A stretch of 64,000 nt of DNA from Actinokineospora diospyrosa (GCF_024171925.1 NZ_JAMTCO010000016.1:62001-126000); one strand, 5' to 3'. Counted from the stretch's first letter, positions 9,218 through 18,479 are shown. Numbers and translations are program-made. Notes: generated by a model not told the origin, from the letters alone.

Positions 9218-9992
9218 CAAGCACGTCGTGTCGGTGTTGCGGCCCTTCGTGCGCGCCACGACCCCGATGCTCGGCGCGCTGCGCGACGCCGACCCGCTCG
9301 GCCTGGTCCGGCGGGTGCTGGGGTCGCGCGCCGAGCACGAGGCCGCGGTCGAGTTGGCGAAGGTCGATCGCACCGTGGTGAAGGGCCTGGAGAGCGTCAA
9401 GGTCCCCGGTACCGCCGCCTGGCACGCGATGTCGGTGGCCGAACGCGACGACTGGTGGGTCAACCGGGTCGGCAGGTTCACCGTGCTGATGGCCGCGATC
9501 CCCGGGATCGGCGGCGCCCTGGCGGACCGGCTGCCGATCCAGGACACGCTCGCGACCGCGGGCCAGGGGCTCGTGCTGTCCGCGCTGGCGGTCGAGCACG
9601 GCGCCGCGGACACCGGGACCAGGGTCCGGTTGATCGGGCACGTGCTGTTCGAGCGCGACATCGACCCGGTGCTGGCCAGCGGCGAGGGCGATCTGCTCAC
9701 CGACGAGCAGGAGGACGCCGCCACCGCCGAGATGACCGCGGACCTGGACGAGTCCCAGCGCGCCCACGGCAAGATCACGCCCAAGGCGGCGGCCAAGACG
9801 CTGTGGCGCTTCGGTCGCACGCTGTGGGCGCTGGGGGACGAACTGGACAAACGCCCGCAGGGCCGCTTCTACCACAAGGCGATGGGCATGCTGCCGGTTG
9901 TGGGGATGGCGGGGGACTACCTGGGGGAGCGGAGCGCCCTGAAGCGGGCGGCCAAGAAGGGCCGCGAGTGGCTGGACACCGCGTCTAGCTAG
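9198..9992 (+). CDS. Conserved hypothetical protein, mshB operon
   Basis: 264-aa protein I cannot assign. The ATG overlaps the upstream membrane-protein gene by 20 nt. The sequence is mostly helical and soluble, with a glycine-rich mildly hydrophobic stretch near residues 90-125 (AAIPGIGGALADRLPIQDTL), an acidic segment near 170-185, and a basic C-terminus (KRAAKKGREW). The stretch around 'AIPGIGGALADRLP' could associate with membranes. The context is the tail of the mshB operon. It converges with the GNAT gene, overlapping by 8 nt. Confidence 0.7.
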   Translation: MSELITDKHVVSVLRPFVRATTPMLGALRDADPLGLVRRVLGSRAEHEAAVELAKVDRTVVKGLESVKVPGTAAWHAMSVAERDDWWVNRVGRFTVLMAAIPGIGGALADRLPIQDTLATAGQGLVLSALAVEHGAADTGTRVRLIGHVLFERDIDPVLASGEGDLLTDEQEDAATAEMTADLDESQRAHGKITPKAAAKTLWRFGRTLWALGDELDKRPQGRFYHKAMGMLPVVGMAGDYLGERSALKRAAKKGREWLDTASS

Positions 9993-10701
9993 CCGGGACC
10001 CAGTACTTGTAGCGATGCGACTCGCGGTAGCCCTGCCGCTCGTAGAGAGCCCAAGCCGACTCGTTGTCGGTGGCTACCTGGAGCACCCGTCCTCGTGCGC
10101 CAGCTGCCCATCGGTCTAGACCTGCGAGGAGCTCGGTAGCGATGCCTTGCCTCCGGTAGTCCTGACGGACCTCGACGACGGCTATGTGCAGCCAGTCATC
10201 AACGACACATCCCCGAGCTACTCCCACTATCTGGTCGTCCCTGTGAACAGCGGCAAAACCAACCTTCGGACCTCTTGTCAGCACGTGCCGCTGTGCCTCG
10301 GTAGCGCTGCCGCCGACAGCTAGCTCCAGCCAGCCCTCCGGTGGCTCAGTGTCCACGTTGGCGGTTGCGGGGCCAGTCCCTAGCGGACTGTGCAGAACGG
10401 CCGACTCGGCACCTTTGGGGTGGGCCAGGTTCACCGACCACCCCTGCTCGGCCAGCTCGCGTTCCCACCGCGAGCCGACCACGACCTGCACGTACGGCCG
10501 GATTCCGTGTTCTTCGGCAAAGGAAACGACGTGGCCGAGAGCGCTCGCAGTGGGCATCCCGGGGTCACCGCAGGCCAGCGCGCTGTTAGCCCTACCGGTG
10601 TAGCCGTTGGCCGCGCGCAAACGCCATTCCCCAAGCCTCCGCGTGACCAGGGGCGGCCACGCGTCGGCGCAAACGGACTCCAATGTCGCCACCGTGCTCA
10701 C
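9985..10701 (-). CDS. GNAT family N-acetyltransferase
   Basis: 238-aa acetyltransferase with the GNAT core in the C-terminal half: 'VVEVRQDYRRQGIATELL' is the acetyl-CoA-binding motif A (R/Q-x-x-G-x-A), followed by motif B around 'NESAWALYERQGY'. The N-terminal 100 residues look like a degenerate second GNAT-like or cap domain. GTG at 10701 is preferred because upstream in-frame sequence runs into the fdxA leader. It is divergent from fdxA, a neighbourhood I recall in several actinomycetes. Substrate unknown. Confidence 0.8.
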   Translation of the reverse strand: MSTVATLESVCADAWPPLVTRRLGEWRLRAANGYTGRANSALACGDPGMPTASALGHVVSFAEEHGIRPYVQVVVGSRWERELAEQGWSVNLAHPKGAESAVLHSPLGTGPATANVDTEPPEGWLELAVGGSATEAQRHVLTRGPKVGFAAVHRDDQIVGVARGCVVDDWLHIAVVEVRQDYRRQGIATELLAGLDRWAAGARGRVLQVATDNESAWALYERQGYRESHRYKYWVPAS

Positions 10702-10783
10702 CCCGCGAGTCTGGCCCCTATCGGCCCGTATAGGTGTGTGAGCTAGGCAGCACCGGGTGCATGCGCTCACAGCGGGCGAGAGA

Positions 10784-10789
10784 TACTGT
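10784..10789 (+). promoter_or_regulatory. Candidate -10 box (TACTGT) of the fdxA-dapC unit
   Basis: TACTGT in the fdxA upstream region would give a leader of about 55 nt carrying the GGAG ribosome-binding site. Only a hexamer match supports it. Confidence 0.3.
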
Positions 10790-10848
10790 CGGCTGTCGCG
10801 CATCCTCCCGAATGCGCGCGCTACACCATGAAGGAGCAGGAGAGCGCA

Positions 10849-11169
10849 GTGACCTACGTGATCGCCGAGCCCTGCGTCGACATCCTCGACAAGGCGTGCA
10901 TCGAGGAGTGCCCGGTCGACTGCATTTACGAGGGCGACCGGATGCTCTACATCCACCCCGACGAGTGCGTGGACTGCGGCGCCTGCGAGCCGGTGTGCCC
11001 GGTGGAGGCCATCTACTACGAGGACGACGTCCCCGACCAGTGGTCCACCTACACGAAGGCCAACGTCGACTTCTTCAACGACCTCGGCTCGCCGGGTGGT
11101 GCCTCCAAGGCGGGCAAGGTCAGCGCCGACCCCGACTGGATCAAGGCCCTGGAGCCCAGGGGCGAGTGA
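10849..11169 (+). CDS. fdxA: 7Fe ferredoxin (3Fe-4S/4Fe-4S)
   Basis: Small soluble electron carrier (106 aa) with the seven-iron ferredoxin pattern. An N-terminal cluster motif begins at C9 and continues in '[11 protein letters not shown]', and a complete '[12 protein letters not shown]' motif binds the 4Fe-4S cluster. GTG 10849 is chosen because GGAG lies 6 nt upstream; ATG 10828 would overlap that ribosome-binding site. Similar ferredoxins act as donors to cytochromes P450 and other oxidoreductases in actinomycetes. The stop overlaps the dapC GTG. Confidence 0.93.
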   Translation: MTYVIAEPCVDILDKACIEECPVDCIYEGDRMLYIHPDECVDCGACEPVCPVEAIYYEDDVPDQWSTYTKANVDFFNDLGSPGGASKAGKVSADPDWIKALEPRGE

Positions 11170-12245
11170 ACTTCCCCGACCTGCCGGACTTCCCCTGGGA
11201 CGTCCTGGCCGACCACGCCGCCCGGGCCAGGACGCACCCGGACGGCGTGGTCGACCTCTCGATGGGCACGCCGGTGGACCCGGTACCGCCCCTCATCCAG
11301 GCCGCTCTCGCCACCGCCGCCGAGCTGCCCGGGTACCCCACCACCCACGGCATCCCGGAGCTGCGGGCGGCCGCTGTGGCCGCGCTGGAGCGCAGGCACG
11401 GTGTGGTCGGGCTGGACCAGGACGCGGTCCTGCCCACCATCGGCTCCAAGGAGCTCGTCGCCCTGCTGCCGACCCTGCTGGGCGTGCGGTCGCTGGTGAT
11501 CCCCGAGCTGGCCTACCCGACCTACGAGGTGGGCGCCCGGCTGGCGGGCGCGACCTACACCCGCACCGACGGCCTGACAGCCCTCGGCCCGGCGGCCCCT
11601 GGCCTGATCTGGCTCAACTCGCCCTCGAACCCCACGGGCCGAGTCCTCCCGGTCGAGCACCTCCGCAAGGTCGTCGCCTGGGCCAGGGAACGCGGCACCA
11701 TCGTCGTCTCCGACGAGTGCTACCTCCCCCTGGGCTGGGAAACCACCCCCACCTCCGTCCTGCACCCCTCCGTCTCCGACGGCGACTTCACCAACATCCT
11801 GGCCGTCCACTCCCTGTCGAAGTCCTCAAGCCTGGCCGGCTACCGAGCGGGCTTCATCACCGGCGACCCCGCCCTGGTCCGGGGACTGCTGGAGGTCCGC
11901 AAACACGCGGGCCTCATCGTCCCCCGCCCGGTCCAAGCCGCCATGACAGCCGCCCTCTCCGACGACACCCACGTGGCCGCCCAAAAGGCCCTCTTCGCCG
12001 CCCGCCGCGCCCAACTCCGCCCAGCCCTGGAAGCGGCGGGTTTCCGGATCGACCACTCCGAGGCAGGCCTGTACCTCTGGGCCACCCGCTCAGAGCCCGC
12101 CTGGACCACCACGGAGTGGCTAGCGGCCCGAGGAATCCTCGTAGCCCCCGGCACTTTCTACGGCCCCACCGGCGCCGAACACGTCCGCATAGCCCTAACC
12201 GCCACAGACGAACGCATAGCCGCCGCCACCTCCCGCCTCACCTAG
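11166..12245 (+). CDS. dapC: N-succinyldiaminopimelate aminotransferase DapC
   Basis: PLP-dependent class I/II aminotransferase (359 aa) of the succinylase branch of lysine/diaminopimelate synthesis, converting N-succinyl-2-amino-6-oxopimelate to N-succinyl-LL-diaminopimelate. The PLP lysine lies in '[12 protein letters not shown]', with 'NSPSNPTG' and 'DECY' as expected for the fold. The GTG overlaps the fdxA stop, a ferredoxin-dapC order also known in mycobacteria. dapD and dapE of the same pathway lie 7-9 kb downstream, separated by the accessory block. Confidence 0.92.
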   Translation: MNFPDLPDFPWDVLADHAARARTHPDGVVDLSMGTPVDPVPPLIQAALATAAELPGYPTTHGIPELRAAAVAALERRHGVVGLDQDAVLPTIGSKELVALLPTLLGVRSLVIPELAYPTYEVGARLAGATYTRTDGLTALGPAAPGLIWLNSPSNPTGRVLPVEHLRKVVAWARERGTIVVSDECYLPLGWETTPTSVLHPSVSDGDFTNILAVHSLSKSSSLAGYRAGFITGDPALVRGLLEVRKHAGLIVPRPVQAAMTAALSDDTHVAAQKALFAARRAQLRPALEAAGFRIDHSEAGLYLWATRSEPAWTTTEWLAARGILVAPGTFYGPTGAEHVRIALTATDERIAAATSRLT

Positions 12246-12296
12246 CCCCACCAGCGCCGCTCAGACACCCTCACCCCGAACACAGCTTGCGGAGCC

Positions 12297-12690
12297 CCAC
12301 CACAGCCCGGCCCAGCCCCGTCGGCTCGGTTAAGCCAGCTCCGCCCGGCCTAGTCCAGCCCGGCTCGGCCAGCCCAGCCCAGCCCAGCCCGGCCCGGCCC
12401 GGCCCGGCCCGGCCCGGCCAGCCCGGCTCGGCCAGCCCAGCCCAGCTCCGCCCCGCCCGGCCCGGCCAGCCCAGCCCAGCTCCGCCCCGCCCGGCCCGGC
12501 CAGCCCGGCTTCTCGGTTCGTCCAGGTCCTGCTGAGCCCGCGCAGCCCGCCCCGCTCCGGCCGCTCGGCCTAGCCCGCCTGGCTTGGCCTGACTCGGGGC
12601 CCGCCCCGCCTGGCCCGGCCTGCTGGCCCTGCCCTGCTCGGCCCTGCTCGCCCCGCCCCGCCCCGCCCGGCCTGGCTCGCCCGATGCGAC
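12297..12690. repeat. Degenerate GC-rich pentamer tract (CGGCC/CAGCC)
   Basis: About 390 bp of imperfect tandem pentamers, mainly CGGCC, CAGCC and CGGCT, densest at 12346-12520, where runs such as (CAGCC)n pass into (CGGCC)n. Larger blocks also repeat (GGCCAGCCCGGCTCGGCCAG type). Open frames here encode only Gly/Ala/Pro/Arg repeats and have no start signals, so I treat it as noncoding. The same pentamer, as GGCTG on the plus strand, recurs at 36951-36977. Confidence 0.75.
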
Positions 12691-13458
12691 TCGCCCGGTC
12701 CGGCCGCCTGACTTGCCCGGCTCGCCTGGCCAGAGACGGCCCTAGTCGCCCGGTTGGCAGGGGCCTGGCTGATTCGACTCGCTTGCCCGGTTGGATCCGG
12801 GCCTGCCAGCCCGACTTGGTCAGGCGACTGGTGCCGCTCGGCCGTCCGCACTCGGTCTCGCTGTGGCTCTGACTCGTGAACTCGTCGGCCACCGGGCTGC
12901 GCCGTTCGTCGATGCCGCGCGGCTCGCTGCCCGGTCGCGGAGATCGTTCAGCCGCCGAGGTGTTCAGGTCAGCTGCGCGACGCCAGGGGCACCTCCCTTC
13001 CGGCGCTCCCGAGCGGCCGTCCTGCAGGCATCTGTAACCGGTGCGCCAAGTTGGTGGTGTGCATAGGTAGCAGTCCACCTCTAGAGACAGTCGGCTTCTC
13101 GACGTACTGCTTCCTTGCTTGTATCGCGGCTGCGGGCGTGTTCCGCACTTCTATACCTGTCTGTGCCTGTTGCCAACGGTCGCTCCGCCACGCGCGCACC
13201 TTTTCGAGCGCCACGTCCACCAAACGCCGTAGTCTGCCTGTCGCTATTGCTCGGGCTGTCATCGCGTAGCGGTAAAGGGTCGTACGGAAAGTCGGTTCGC
13301 ATTTTCCTGGCATCGCCACTCCTCAAGATCATCCACGGGTCGGCTGCCCGGCCGGGCGGCGCACCATTTCAAGCTATCCGTGGCCTTGGTGGGGGTGCAA
13401 CGGGGTGGTTCGACCTGGGGATGGCCAGAAAGGTTGTGGATAACTCAGGTCTCGCCAC
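12691..13458. other. Unassigned intergenic stretch, lower GC in its second half
   Basis: No convincing gene seen. Base composition drifts to noticeably lower GC around 13040-13330 than in neighbouring genes, which could mark a decayed insertion. Short open frames exist on both strands (for example minus 12969-13319) but lack ribosome-binding sites and recognisable domains. A 13-mer GGTTGTGGATAAC at 13432-13444 contains a DnaA-box-like site and matches the array at 36.3 kb. Confidence 0.5.
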
Positions 13459-13839
13459 CTAGTCGGGTGACCGGGGAAGAGGGGTTTCGTGACCGGTTTC
13501 GTCACTGCCGAGCACGTGCCCGCGGTGCGACAGTTCGGTGGCCAGGCGGACCGTGGTCGAGAGCAGGTCGTCGAGGTTGTCGGTGCCGTCCGGGGGGTGC
13601 CAGCCCTGCGACAGCAGCAGGAGCCGGTCGGCGTTGTCCCGCAACTGGAGCGCTAGTTGGCCGAGTTCGATCCGCTCCCTGACCTCGGCGGCGATCGCCC
13701 GGCTGCGGTACGCGCGCTGGCGGCAGGCCGCCGTGCAGTACCGCCGCGGCCGCCCGGCGCCCGCGACGACGAGTGCTCGTCCGCAGTATTCGCAGACTTT
13801 TGTCACCACGTTCGGGTGGCGATTCTCCCGACCAGACAT
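13459..13839 (-). CDS. Small Cys-rich (zinc-finger-like) protein
   Basis: About 126 aa. The N-terminal third has a compact cysteine pattern, CEYCGR followed by YCTAACRQRAYR, which looks like a treble-clef or zinc-ribbon knuckle with a basic tail suited to nucleic-acid binding. The rest is predicted helical (residues 45-105) with an acidic, Leu-rich character. ATG 13839 is chosen, with a TTG one codon upstream as the alternative. 'CxxCGxxx...RRYCxxxCRQ' knuckles are common in small actinomycete proteins of unknown function. Stands alone on the minus strand. Confidence 0.65.
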   Translation of the reverse strand: MSGRENRHPNVVTKVCEYCGRALVVAGAGRPRRYCTAACRQRAYRSRAIAAEVRERIELGQLALQLRDNADRLLLLSQGWHPPDGTDNLDDLLSTTVRLATELSHRGHVLGSDETGHETPLPRSPD

Positions 13840-14074
13840 CAAATGCCCTGACTTTCTGTAGGTCCAGGCCAGGCACTATCGAGCGAACCAAGATTCATTG
13901 ACGCGCCAACCGGACCGGTGGTCTACTGAAAGGGTCTTCGAAAAGCCGGGGTCGCCGGGGGCGGCTTTCGGAGACGGGGTCACAGTGTCACCGTACCGGG
14001 CGTTATTCGGCTTCCCCACCTGTGCCGCCCGGCTCACCACCACCATTCCACCCATTCCCTTGGGAGTATTCAGC

Positions 14075-14701
14075 ATGTCCACTCAGTACTCGCTCACCGT
14101 CACGAACAATTCGACCCAGTTCCAGGACCTGTGTGTCTACCAGAAGCCGGTGGACCTCGGCGTGCCCAACGCGCTGTCGTTGGCGTGGTTGACCGCGCCC
14201 GCGTGGCCGGGCACCACCGTCACCTTCACCTGGTCGCTGGACTACAGCTTCGTCTGGGCGCAGACCGGGTCGCTGCAGCCCGGCGTCACCTTCCAGGCCC
14301 AGCAGACCGTCGCGGCCGACCCGGAGAACCTGGCCAGCAACCAGATCCAGTACGACTACCGGCAGGGCGCGTTCACCTTCCTCGACGGCCCCTCGGTCGG
14401 CACACCGCAGCTCGGGTCGCTCTACATCCGCGAGCTCAACGGCATTCCGGCCAACTCGGCCACCGTCGGCATCGGGATGTCCAACGCGGGCACCTTCGCC
14501 GTGCAGGCCCAGCCGAACACCAACCTGGTGTTCACCCCGCACCCGGAGTACTGGATCACCGCGGGCACCTTCACCGCGGGTGAGGTCCTCGACATCGAGC
14601 AGATCACCAACGAGGCCGCCGTCCCCTACGACGGCACCTTCGCGATGAACGCGGTGCTCAACTCCAAGAACATCTGGCAGATCAGCGGGGGCGTGGTCTA
14701 G
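14075..14701 (+). CDS. RhiA-like protein
   Basis: 208-aa protein resembling, from memory, the Rhizobium rhizosphere-expressed protein RhiA and its homologues: 'SLTVTNNSTQFQDLCVYQ' at the N-terminus, then 'LAWLTAPAWPGTTVTFTW', a central 'DYSFVWAQTG' and a C-terminal 'HPEYWI' block. No signal peptide or membrane segment; predicted all-beta. The molecular function of RhiA is not established. The ATG has GGGAG 9 nt upstream. The leader carries a stem-loop at 13939-13970 (CGAAA/TTTCG-based stem). The next gene is a nitrilase-fold protein, and an inter-gene hairpin suggests one operon with differential stability. Confidence 0.7.
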   Translation: MSTQYSLTVTNNSTQFQDLCVYQKPVDLGVPNALSLAWLTAPAWPGTTVTFTWSLDYSFVWAQTGSLQPGVTFQAQQTVAADPENLASNQIQYDYRQGAFTFLDGPSVGTPQLGSLYIRELNGIPANSATVGIGMSNAGTFAVQAQPNTNLVFTPHPEYWITAGTFTAGEVLDIEQITNEAAVPYDGTFAMNAVLNSKNIWQISGGVV

Positions 14702-14760
14702 AGAACCCCACCCAGACGGCGGCCGACCGGGATCGCCGCCTCGGTCGAGACCGCCGTCCG

Positions 14761-14799
14761 GCGGGGCGCGGGGAGCGTGGTCGCACCCCCGCGCCCCGC
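14761..14799 (+). terminator. Hairpin between RhiA-like and nitrilase-like genes
   Basis: Perfect 13-bp GC stem (14761-14773 with 14787-14799) and a 13-nt loop, no T-tract. Could attenuate or process a joint transcript; the downstream gene has its own ribosome-binding site (AAGGAGA). Confidence 0.5.
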
Positions 14800-14841
14800 T
14801 GTGCCGCGCGCCGAAAACCACGCCATGCCAAGGAGAGTGTC

Positions 14842-15948
14842 GTGACCAACTACAGCAAGATCCAGCTCATCAGCTACGGCGCCGTGACCTCCACCCCCAC
14901 CCGGGTGCTCACCGGCGACCAGTCCAACCGCTACTACGAGGACCTGGCCAGCCGCGGCCGCACGCTGTGCGACGTCGCCGACTGGGTCGCCACCACCTCG
15001 GCGTCGGCACTGGCCGACCCGGACACGCTCAAGGTCTTCGTGGCCCCCGAGTTCTACTTCCGCTACGGCGGACCATCCGATCCACCGGAGGTGCTCAACG
15101 ACAGCTACCCCGACGGCGAGCAACTGCTGCCGCGGCTGTCCGAGGAGATCCTCAAACCGCACTTCGCCGCGCAGGGCTACAGCGACTGGGTGATCGTCGC
15201 CGGGTCGATGTTCTGGCACAAGCGCGGGCCCGCGCACCCCAGCTACTTCAACACCACGCTGGTGATCAACGGCGGCCCGGACACCGCGCTCACCCCGCAG
15301 GAACGCGCCGCCAACGCCGACGTGCGCGCCCTGGCCACGGTCGGCGCAGCGACCACCAACCAGAAGTCCCTGATGTCCAACATCGACTACGCGATCGGCG
15401 TCGACCGGTCCGAATGGGACGCCTCGCTCAACCCGATGTTCCGGCTCAGCTTCACCGACGACGAGTTCTGGCGCTGGCACGTGTTCGCCGCGCACGGCAA
15501 GGCCGGACCGCAGGGCCAACCGCTGGTGTTCGGGCTCGAGGTCTGCCTGGAGCACATCGTCGCCTACGCGGGCTCGGACTCCGACGTCGGTCTGCTGCGC
15601 ACCATGGAGGCCCGCGTCCCCGACCAGCCCGAGGTCGACGTCCACCTGGTCACCTCGTGCGGCATGACGCTGAACCCCGCCTTCGGTGTCGCCGCCCGCG
15701 ACGACGGGTACGCGATGATCGTCGACGGGATGCAGCCGGGCGTCCCGCCGCTGCCCTGGCCCAACGCCGACGTCCGCCGGGTGACCCGTGTCCAGCAGGA
15801 CGGCAGGCGCTCGGTCGGCGCGTCGGCGCGGGTCCTGAGCAACCGCCCGCTCCCCGCCAACCTGCAGCTCGGCATCGCCAACAACCAGCACAACCCGCCC
15901 GACGCCGTCGCCGTCTGGGAACCCGTTCCGCTGGCCGAGCGGGCCTGA
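14842..15948 (+). CDS. Carbon-nitrogen hydrolase (nitrilase superfamily)-like protein
   Basis: 368 aa. 'VFVAPEFYFR' (Glu70) and 'GLEVCLEH' (Cys235) match the Glu and nucleophilic Cys of the nitrilase Glu-Lys-Cys triad. The Lys candidate is K175 in 'NQKSLMSNIDY', which I cannot place with certainty. Such enzymes hydrolyse or condense C-N bonds of amides or nitriles; substrate unknown. No signal peptide, so cytosolic. The family norm is 260-330 aa, and the extra C-terminal 100 residues may be a separate beta domain. GTG start with AAGGAGA 7-12 nt upstream. It sits directly after the RhiA-like gene and before an isolated NB-ARC/TPR gene. Confidence 0.72.
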   Translation: MTNYSKIQLISYGAVTSTPTRVLTGDQSNRYYEDLASRGRTLCDVADWVATTSASALADPDTLKVFVAPEFYFRYGGPSDPPEVLNDSYPDGEQLLPRLSEEILKPHFAAQGYSDWVIVAGSMFWHKRGPAHPSYFNTTLVINGGPDTALTPQERAANADVRALATVGAATTNQKSLMSNIDYAIGVDRSEWDASLNPMFRLSFTDDEFWRWHVFAAHGKAGPQGQPLVFGLEVCLEHIVAYAGSDSDVGLLRTMEARVPDQPEVDVHLVTSCGMTLNPAFGVAARDDGYAMIVDGMQPGVPPLPWPNADVRRVTRVQQDGRRSVGASARVLSNRPLPANLQLGIANNQHNPPDAVAVWEPVPLAERA

Positions 15949-15989
15949 ACGCCTGCTGGGCCGCGGGGATAGGCCCAGCAACCGCTGGG

Positions 15990-16024
15990 GTGGTCGGCCA
16001 CCACCGCGGGTGGTGGCCGACCAC
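15990..16024 (+). terminator. Perfect 16-bp inverted repeat after the nitrilase-like gene
   Basis: Arms 15990-16005 and 16009-16024 are exactly complementary with a 3-nt spacer. It lies 40 nt past the stop and before the NB-ARC gene. No T-run, but the stem is long enough to act as a terminator or a protein-binding palindrome. Confidence 0.6.
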
Positions 16025-16106
16025 GTCACTGATCCGTTGGAGTGAGGGGTCCAGCACTGCTGGAGAGGAGGTGATTCAGGGGTGGGAGCATCGCCCCGGT
16101 GTGGGA

Positions 16107-18479
16107 ATGGCAGCTGTGGACAAGGCCGCGGTGGAGAACGAGCGCAGTGGTCGCGCGCGGCCGGTGGTGTGGATGACCGAGCCACCACCCGCTGACCGGG
16201 TCGCGAACACGATCCCGAACGCGGCCGAGGTGTCCAGGGTCGTGCAATCCGGCTCGATCGGCGGCGACGTGCTGACCGGTGGCCAGAAGGTCACGATCGG
16301 TGCTGGGTCGCAGGTCGTGCTGTCGGGCAACCCGGCGGTCCCGGCAATGGAGTCGCTATCGCCGTCGCAGTCGGCCAGCCGGATCCCGCCCACGCGGCTG
16401 TTCCTGGGTCGGTCTGCGGAGCTCGCGCGGCTCGACGCCGTGGTGGGCGAATCGGGCCGAGCGGCGGTCGTGGCCGTGCACGGTCTGGGCGGCGTGGGCA
16501 AGTCGACGCTGGCAGCGCGCTTCGCCGGACTGCACGCGGATCGGTTCTCGTTCGTGTGGTGGGTGGTCGCCGACTCCGCGGCGGCGCTGGCCACCGGGCT
16601 GGCCGAGGTGTCAGCGGCGGTCGCCCCGGAGACCCGCTCCTTGCCTTTGGAGGAACGGGCCGAACTGGGGACGCGGTGGCTCGCGTCGCACGACGGTTGG
16701 CTGTTGGTGCTGGACAACCTCACCGGCCCGGCCGAGGTTGCCGAGCTGGTGGCCCGGGTGCGGACCGGCACGATCGTGATCACCTCGCGGCTGGGCGTCG
16801 GCTGGCAGGGCGTGGCGGCGACGGTCGCCGTGGACGTGCTGCCCGCGGCGGACGCGGAGGAGCTGCTGGCCCGGATCGTGCGGGACCAGTGGCCGGACGC
16901 CGATCTCAGCGGTGCCGAGGCCTTGTGCGCGGAACTGGGCTGGCTGCCCCTGGCTGTGGAACAGGCGGCCGCCTACCTCGCCCAAACCATGATCACGCCG
17001 ACCGTCTACCTCGACCTGCTGTCCAAGTACCCCGCCCGCATGTTCACCGCGACCGCCGAGGGCAGCGACGCCCACCGCACCATGGCCCGCATCTGGCACG
17101 TCACCCTGGACCGCCTCGCCGACACCCCACTGGCGGGCCAGCTGTTGCACCTCCTCGCGTGGTGGGCTCCGGAGGACATCCCCCGCGCCTTCCTCAGCAG
17201 CACGGACGAACTCGCCGTCCACGAGGCATTGGGCAAGCTCGCGGCCTACAACATGATCACGCTCGGCCCCACCACGATCACCGTCCACCGCTTGGTGCAA
17301 GCCGTCTCCCGCACCCCTGACCCAGCCGACCCGCACCGCCAACCGGACGACATAGCCACCGCCCGCGACCTCGCCAGTTCGACCCTCGCGTCCCGAGTGG
17401 ACGGTCTTGACCCGGAGCGGCCCGCTGATTGGCCCCACTACCAGGCTGTTCTGCCTCATGCCCAAGCACTGATGGACCGCACGGCGCCTGAGGTCGACAC
17501 GCCCGACATGAGTGCACTCCTCAGTTGGCTCGGCAGCTACCTGATCGGTCGGGGTGCCGTCAGCGTCGTCTTCCACCGGCGTGCCGTTCACGGTCGCAGG
17601 CGGCATCACGGGCCTGACCACCCGGAAACGCTGGCGGCGCGCAACAACCTCGCCCATGCCTACACCGCTGCCGGTTCAGTGGACCAGGCGATCGTGCTGC
17701 TCACGACTCTGCTGGCTGATTGTATGCGCGCGCTGGGCAGTGCTCACCCAGGCACCCTGACCGTCATCAACAACCTCGCAGGCGCATATCGCGAGGCAGG
17801 GGACATCGACCAGGCATTCCAGCTGTTCGAGGTCGCCCTCGCCGAGCGCGAACGGGTCTTGGGGCGTGCTCACCCCGACACACTGGCGACTCGCAGCAAC
17901 ATGGCGGAAGTCCACTGGCGGGTTGGCGATCGCGACCAGGCAAGAGTGCTGATGGAAGCGACCCTTGCCGAGCGCGAGCGGATTCTCGGATCTGATCACC
18001 CGGACACCCTGACTTCCCGGAACAACCTCGCCGAGATGTTCCGGGAGTTCGGCGAGGTGGATCGAGCGCTAGCGCTGTTCCAAGCATGCCTGGCTGATTG
18101 TGAGCGGACCCTAGGAGCTGATCACCCGCACACCTCGGTCGTCCGCAACAACCTCGCAGGCACTTACCAGACCGCAGGCGCGGTCGATCGGGCGATCCCG
18201 CTGTTCGAAGCGGCGTTGGCTGATCGCGCGCGGCTGGGGAGCCCCGATCACCCGAACGTCCTGGGGTTGCGCAACAACCTCGCGGGGGCCCACCGCGATC
18301 TCGGTGACCTGGACCGCGCGATCTCGCTGTTCGAGGACGCCTTCCGCGACGCGACTCGCATTCTCGGCGCGGACCACCGCATGACCAAGGTCATCCAGGA
18401 CAACCTCGACCACGTACGGCGCTTGCGGGCCTCAGGGAGCAGTGAGGACGGCCTCAGCGGCGGCGTCGACGTCTGTTAG
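16107..18479 (+). CDS. NB-ARC ATPase with C-terminal tetratricopeptide repeats
   Basis: 790-aa STAND-type protein. An N-terminal 95 residues contain a 'VVQSGSIGGDV' segment often seen before NB-ARC domains in actinomycetes. The NB-ARC domain has P-loop GLGGVGKS (126-133), Walker B 'WLLVLDNL', 'TIVITSR' and the GxP motif 'GWLPLA'. Six 42-residue TPR-like repeats of the HPxTLxxRNNLA type fill the last 270 residues. STAND proteins act as ligand-triggered switches in signalling or antiviral defence; no effector domain is recognisable here. The start is uncertain: ATG 16107, GTG 16101 or GTG 16071. A full anti-SD match (AGGAGGTGAT) at 16067 overlaps the last. It converges with the CHAD gene, overlapping by 48 nt. 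Confidence 0.8.
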   Translation: MAAVDKAAVENERSGRARPVVWMTEPPPADRVANTIPNAAEVSRVVQSGSIGGDVLTGGQKVTIGAGSQVVLSGNPAVPAMESLSPSQSASRIPPTRLFLGRSAELARLDAVVGESGRAAVVAVHGLGGVGKSTLAARFAGLHADRFSFVWWVVADSAAALATGLAEVSAAVAPETRSLPLEERAELGTRWLASHDGWLLVLDNLTGPAEVAELVARVRTGTIVITSRLGVGWQGVAATVAVDVLPAADAEELLARIVRDQWPDADLSGAEALCAELGWLPLAVEQAAAYLAQTMITPTVYLDLLSKYPARMFTATAEGSDAHRTMARIWHVTLDRLADTPLAGQLLHLLAWWAPEDIPRAFLSSTDELAVHEALGKLAAYNMITLGPTTITVHRLVQAVSRTPDPADPHRQPDDIATARDLASSTLASRVDGLDPERPADWPHYQAVLPHAQALMDRTAPEVDTPDMSALLSWLGSYLIGRGAVSVVFHRRAVHGRRRHHGPDHPETLAARNNLAHAYTAAGSVDQAIVLLTTLLADCMRALGSAHPGTLTVINNLAGAYREAGDIDQAFQLFEVALAERERVLGRAHPDTLATRSNMAEVHWRVGDRDQARVLMEATLAERERILGSDHPDTLTSRNNLAEMFREFGEVDRALALFQACLADCERTLGADHPHTSVVRNNLAGTYQTAGAVDRAIPLFEAALADRARLGSPDHPNVLGLRNNLAGAHRDLGDLDRAISLFEDAFRDATRILGADHRMTKVIQDNLDHVRRLRASGSSEDGLSGGVDVC

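Noticed and set aside
12350..13078. Gly/Ala/Arg-repeat frame (242 aa, minus) in the pentamer tract
   Set aside because: Pure translation of pentamer repeats; no start signal and no non-repetitive domain.
12969..13319. Possible 116-aa minus-strand gene in lower-GC DNA
   Set aside because: No recognisable domain or ribosome-binding site and unusual codon use; kept only as part of an unassigned stretch.
14967..16070. 5' extension of the NB-ARC frame through the nitrilase-like gene
   Set aside because: The extension is Arg/Pro/Gly-rich out-of-frame reading of the nitrilase gene, and the perfect 16-bp hairpin at 15990-16024 lies inside it.
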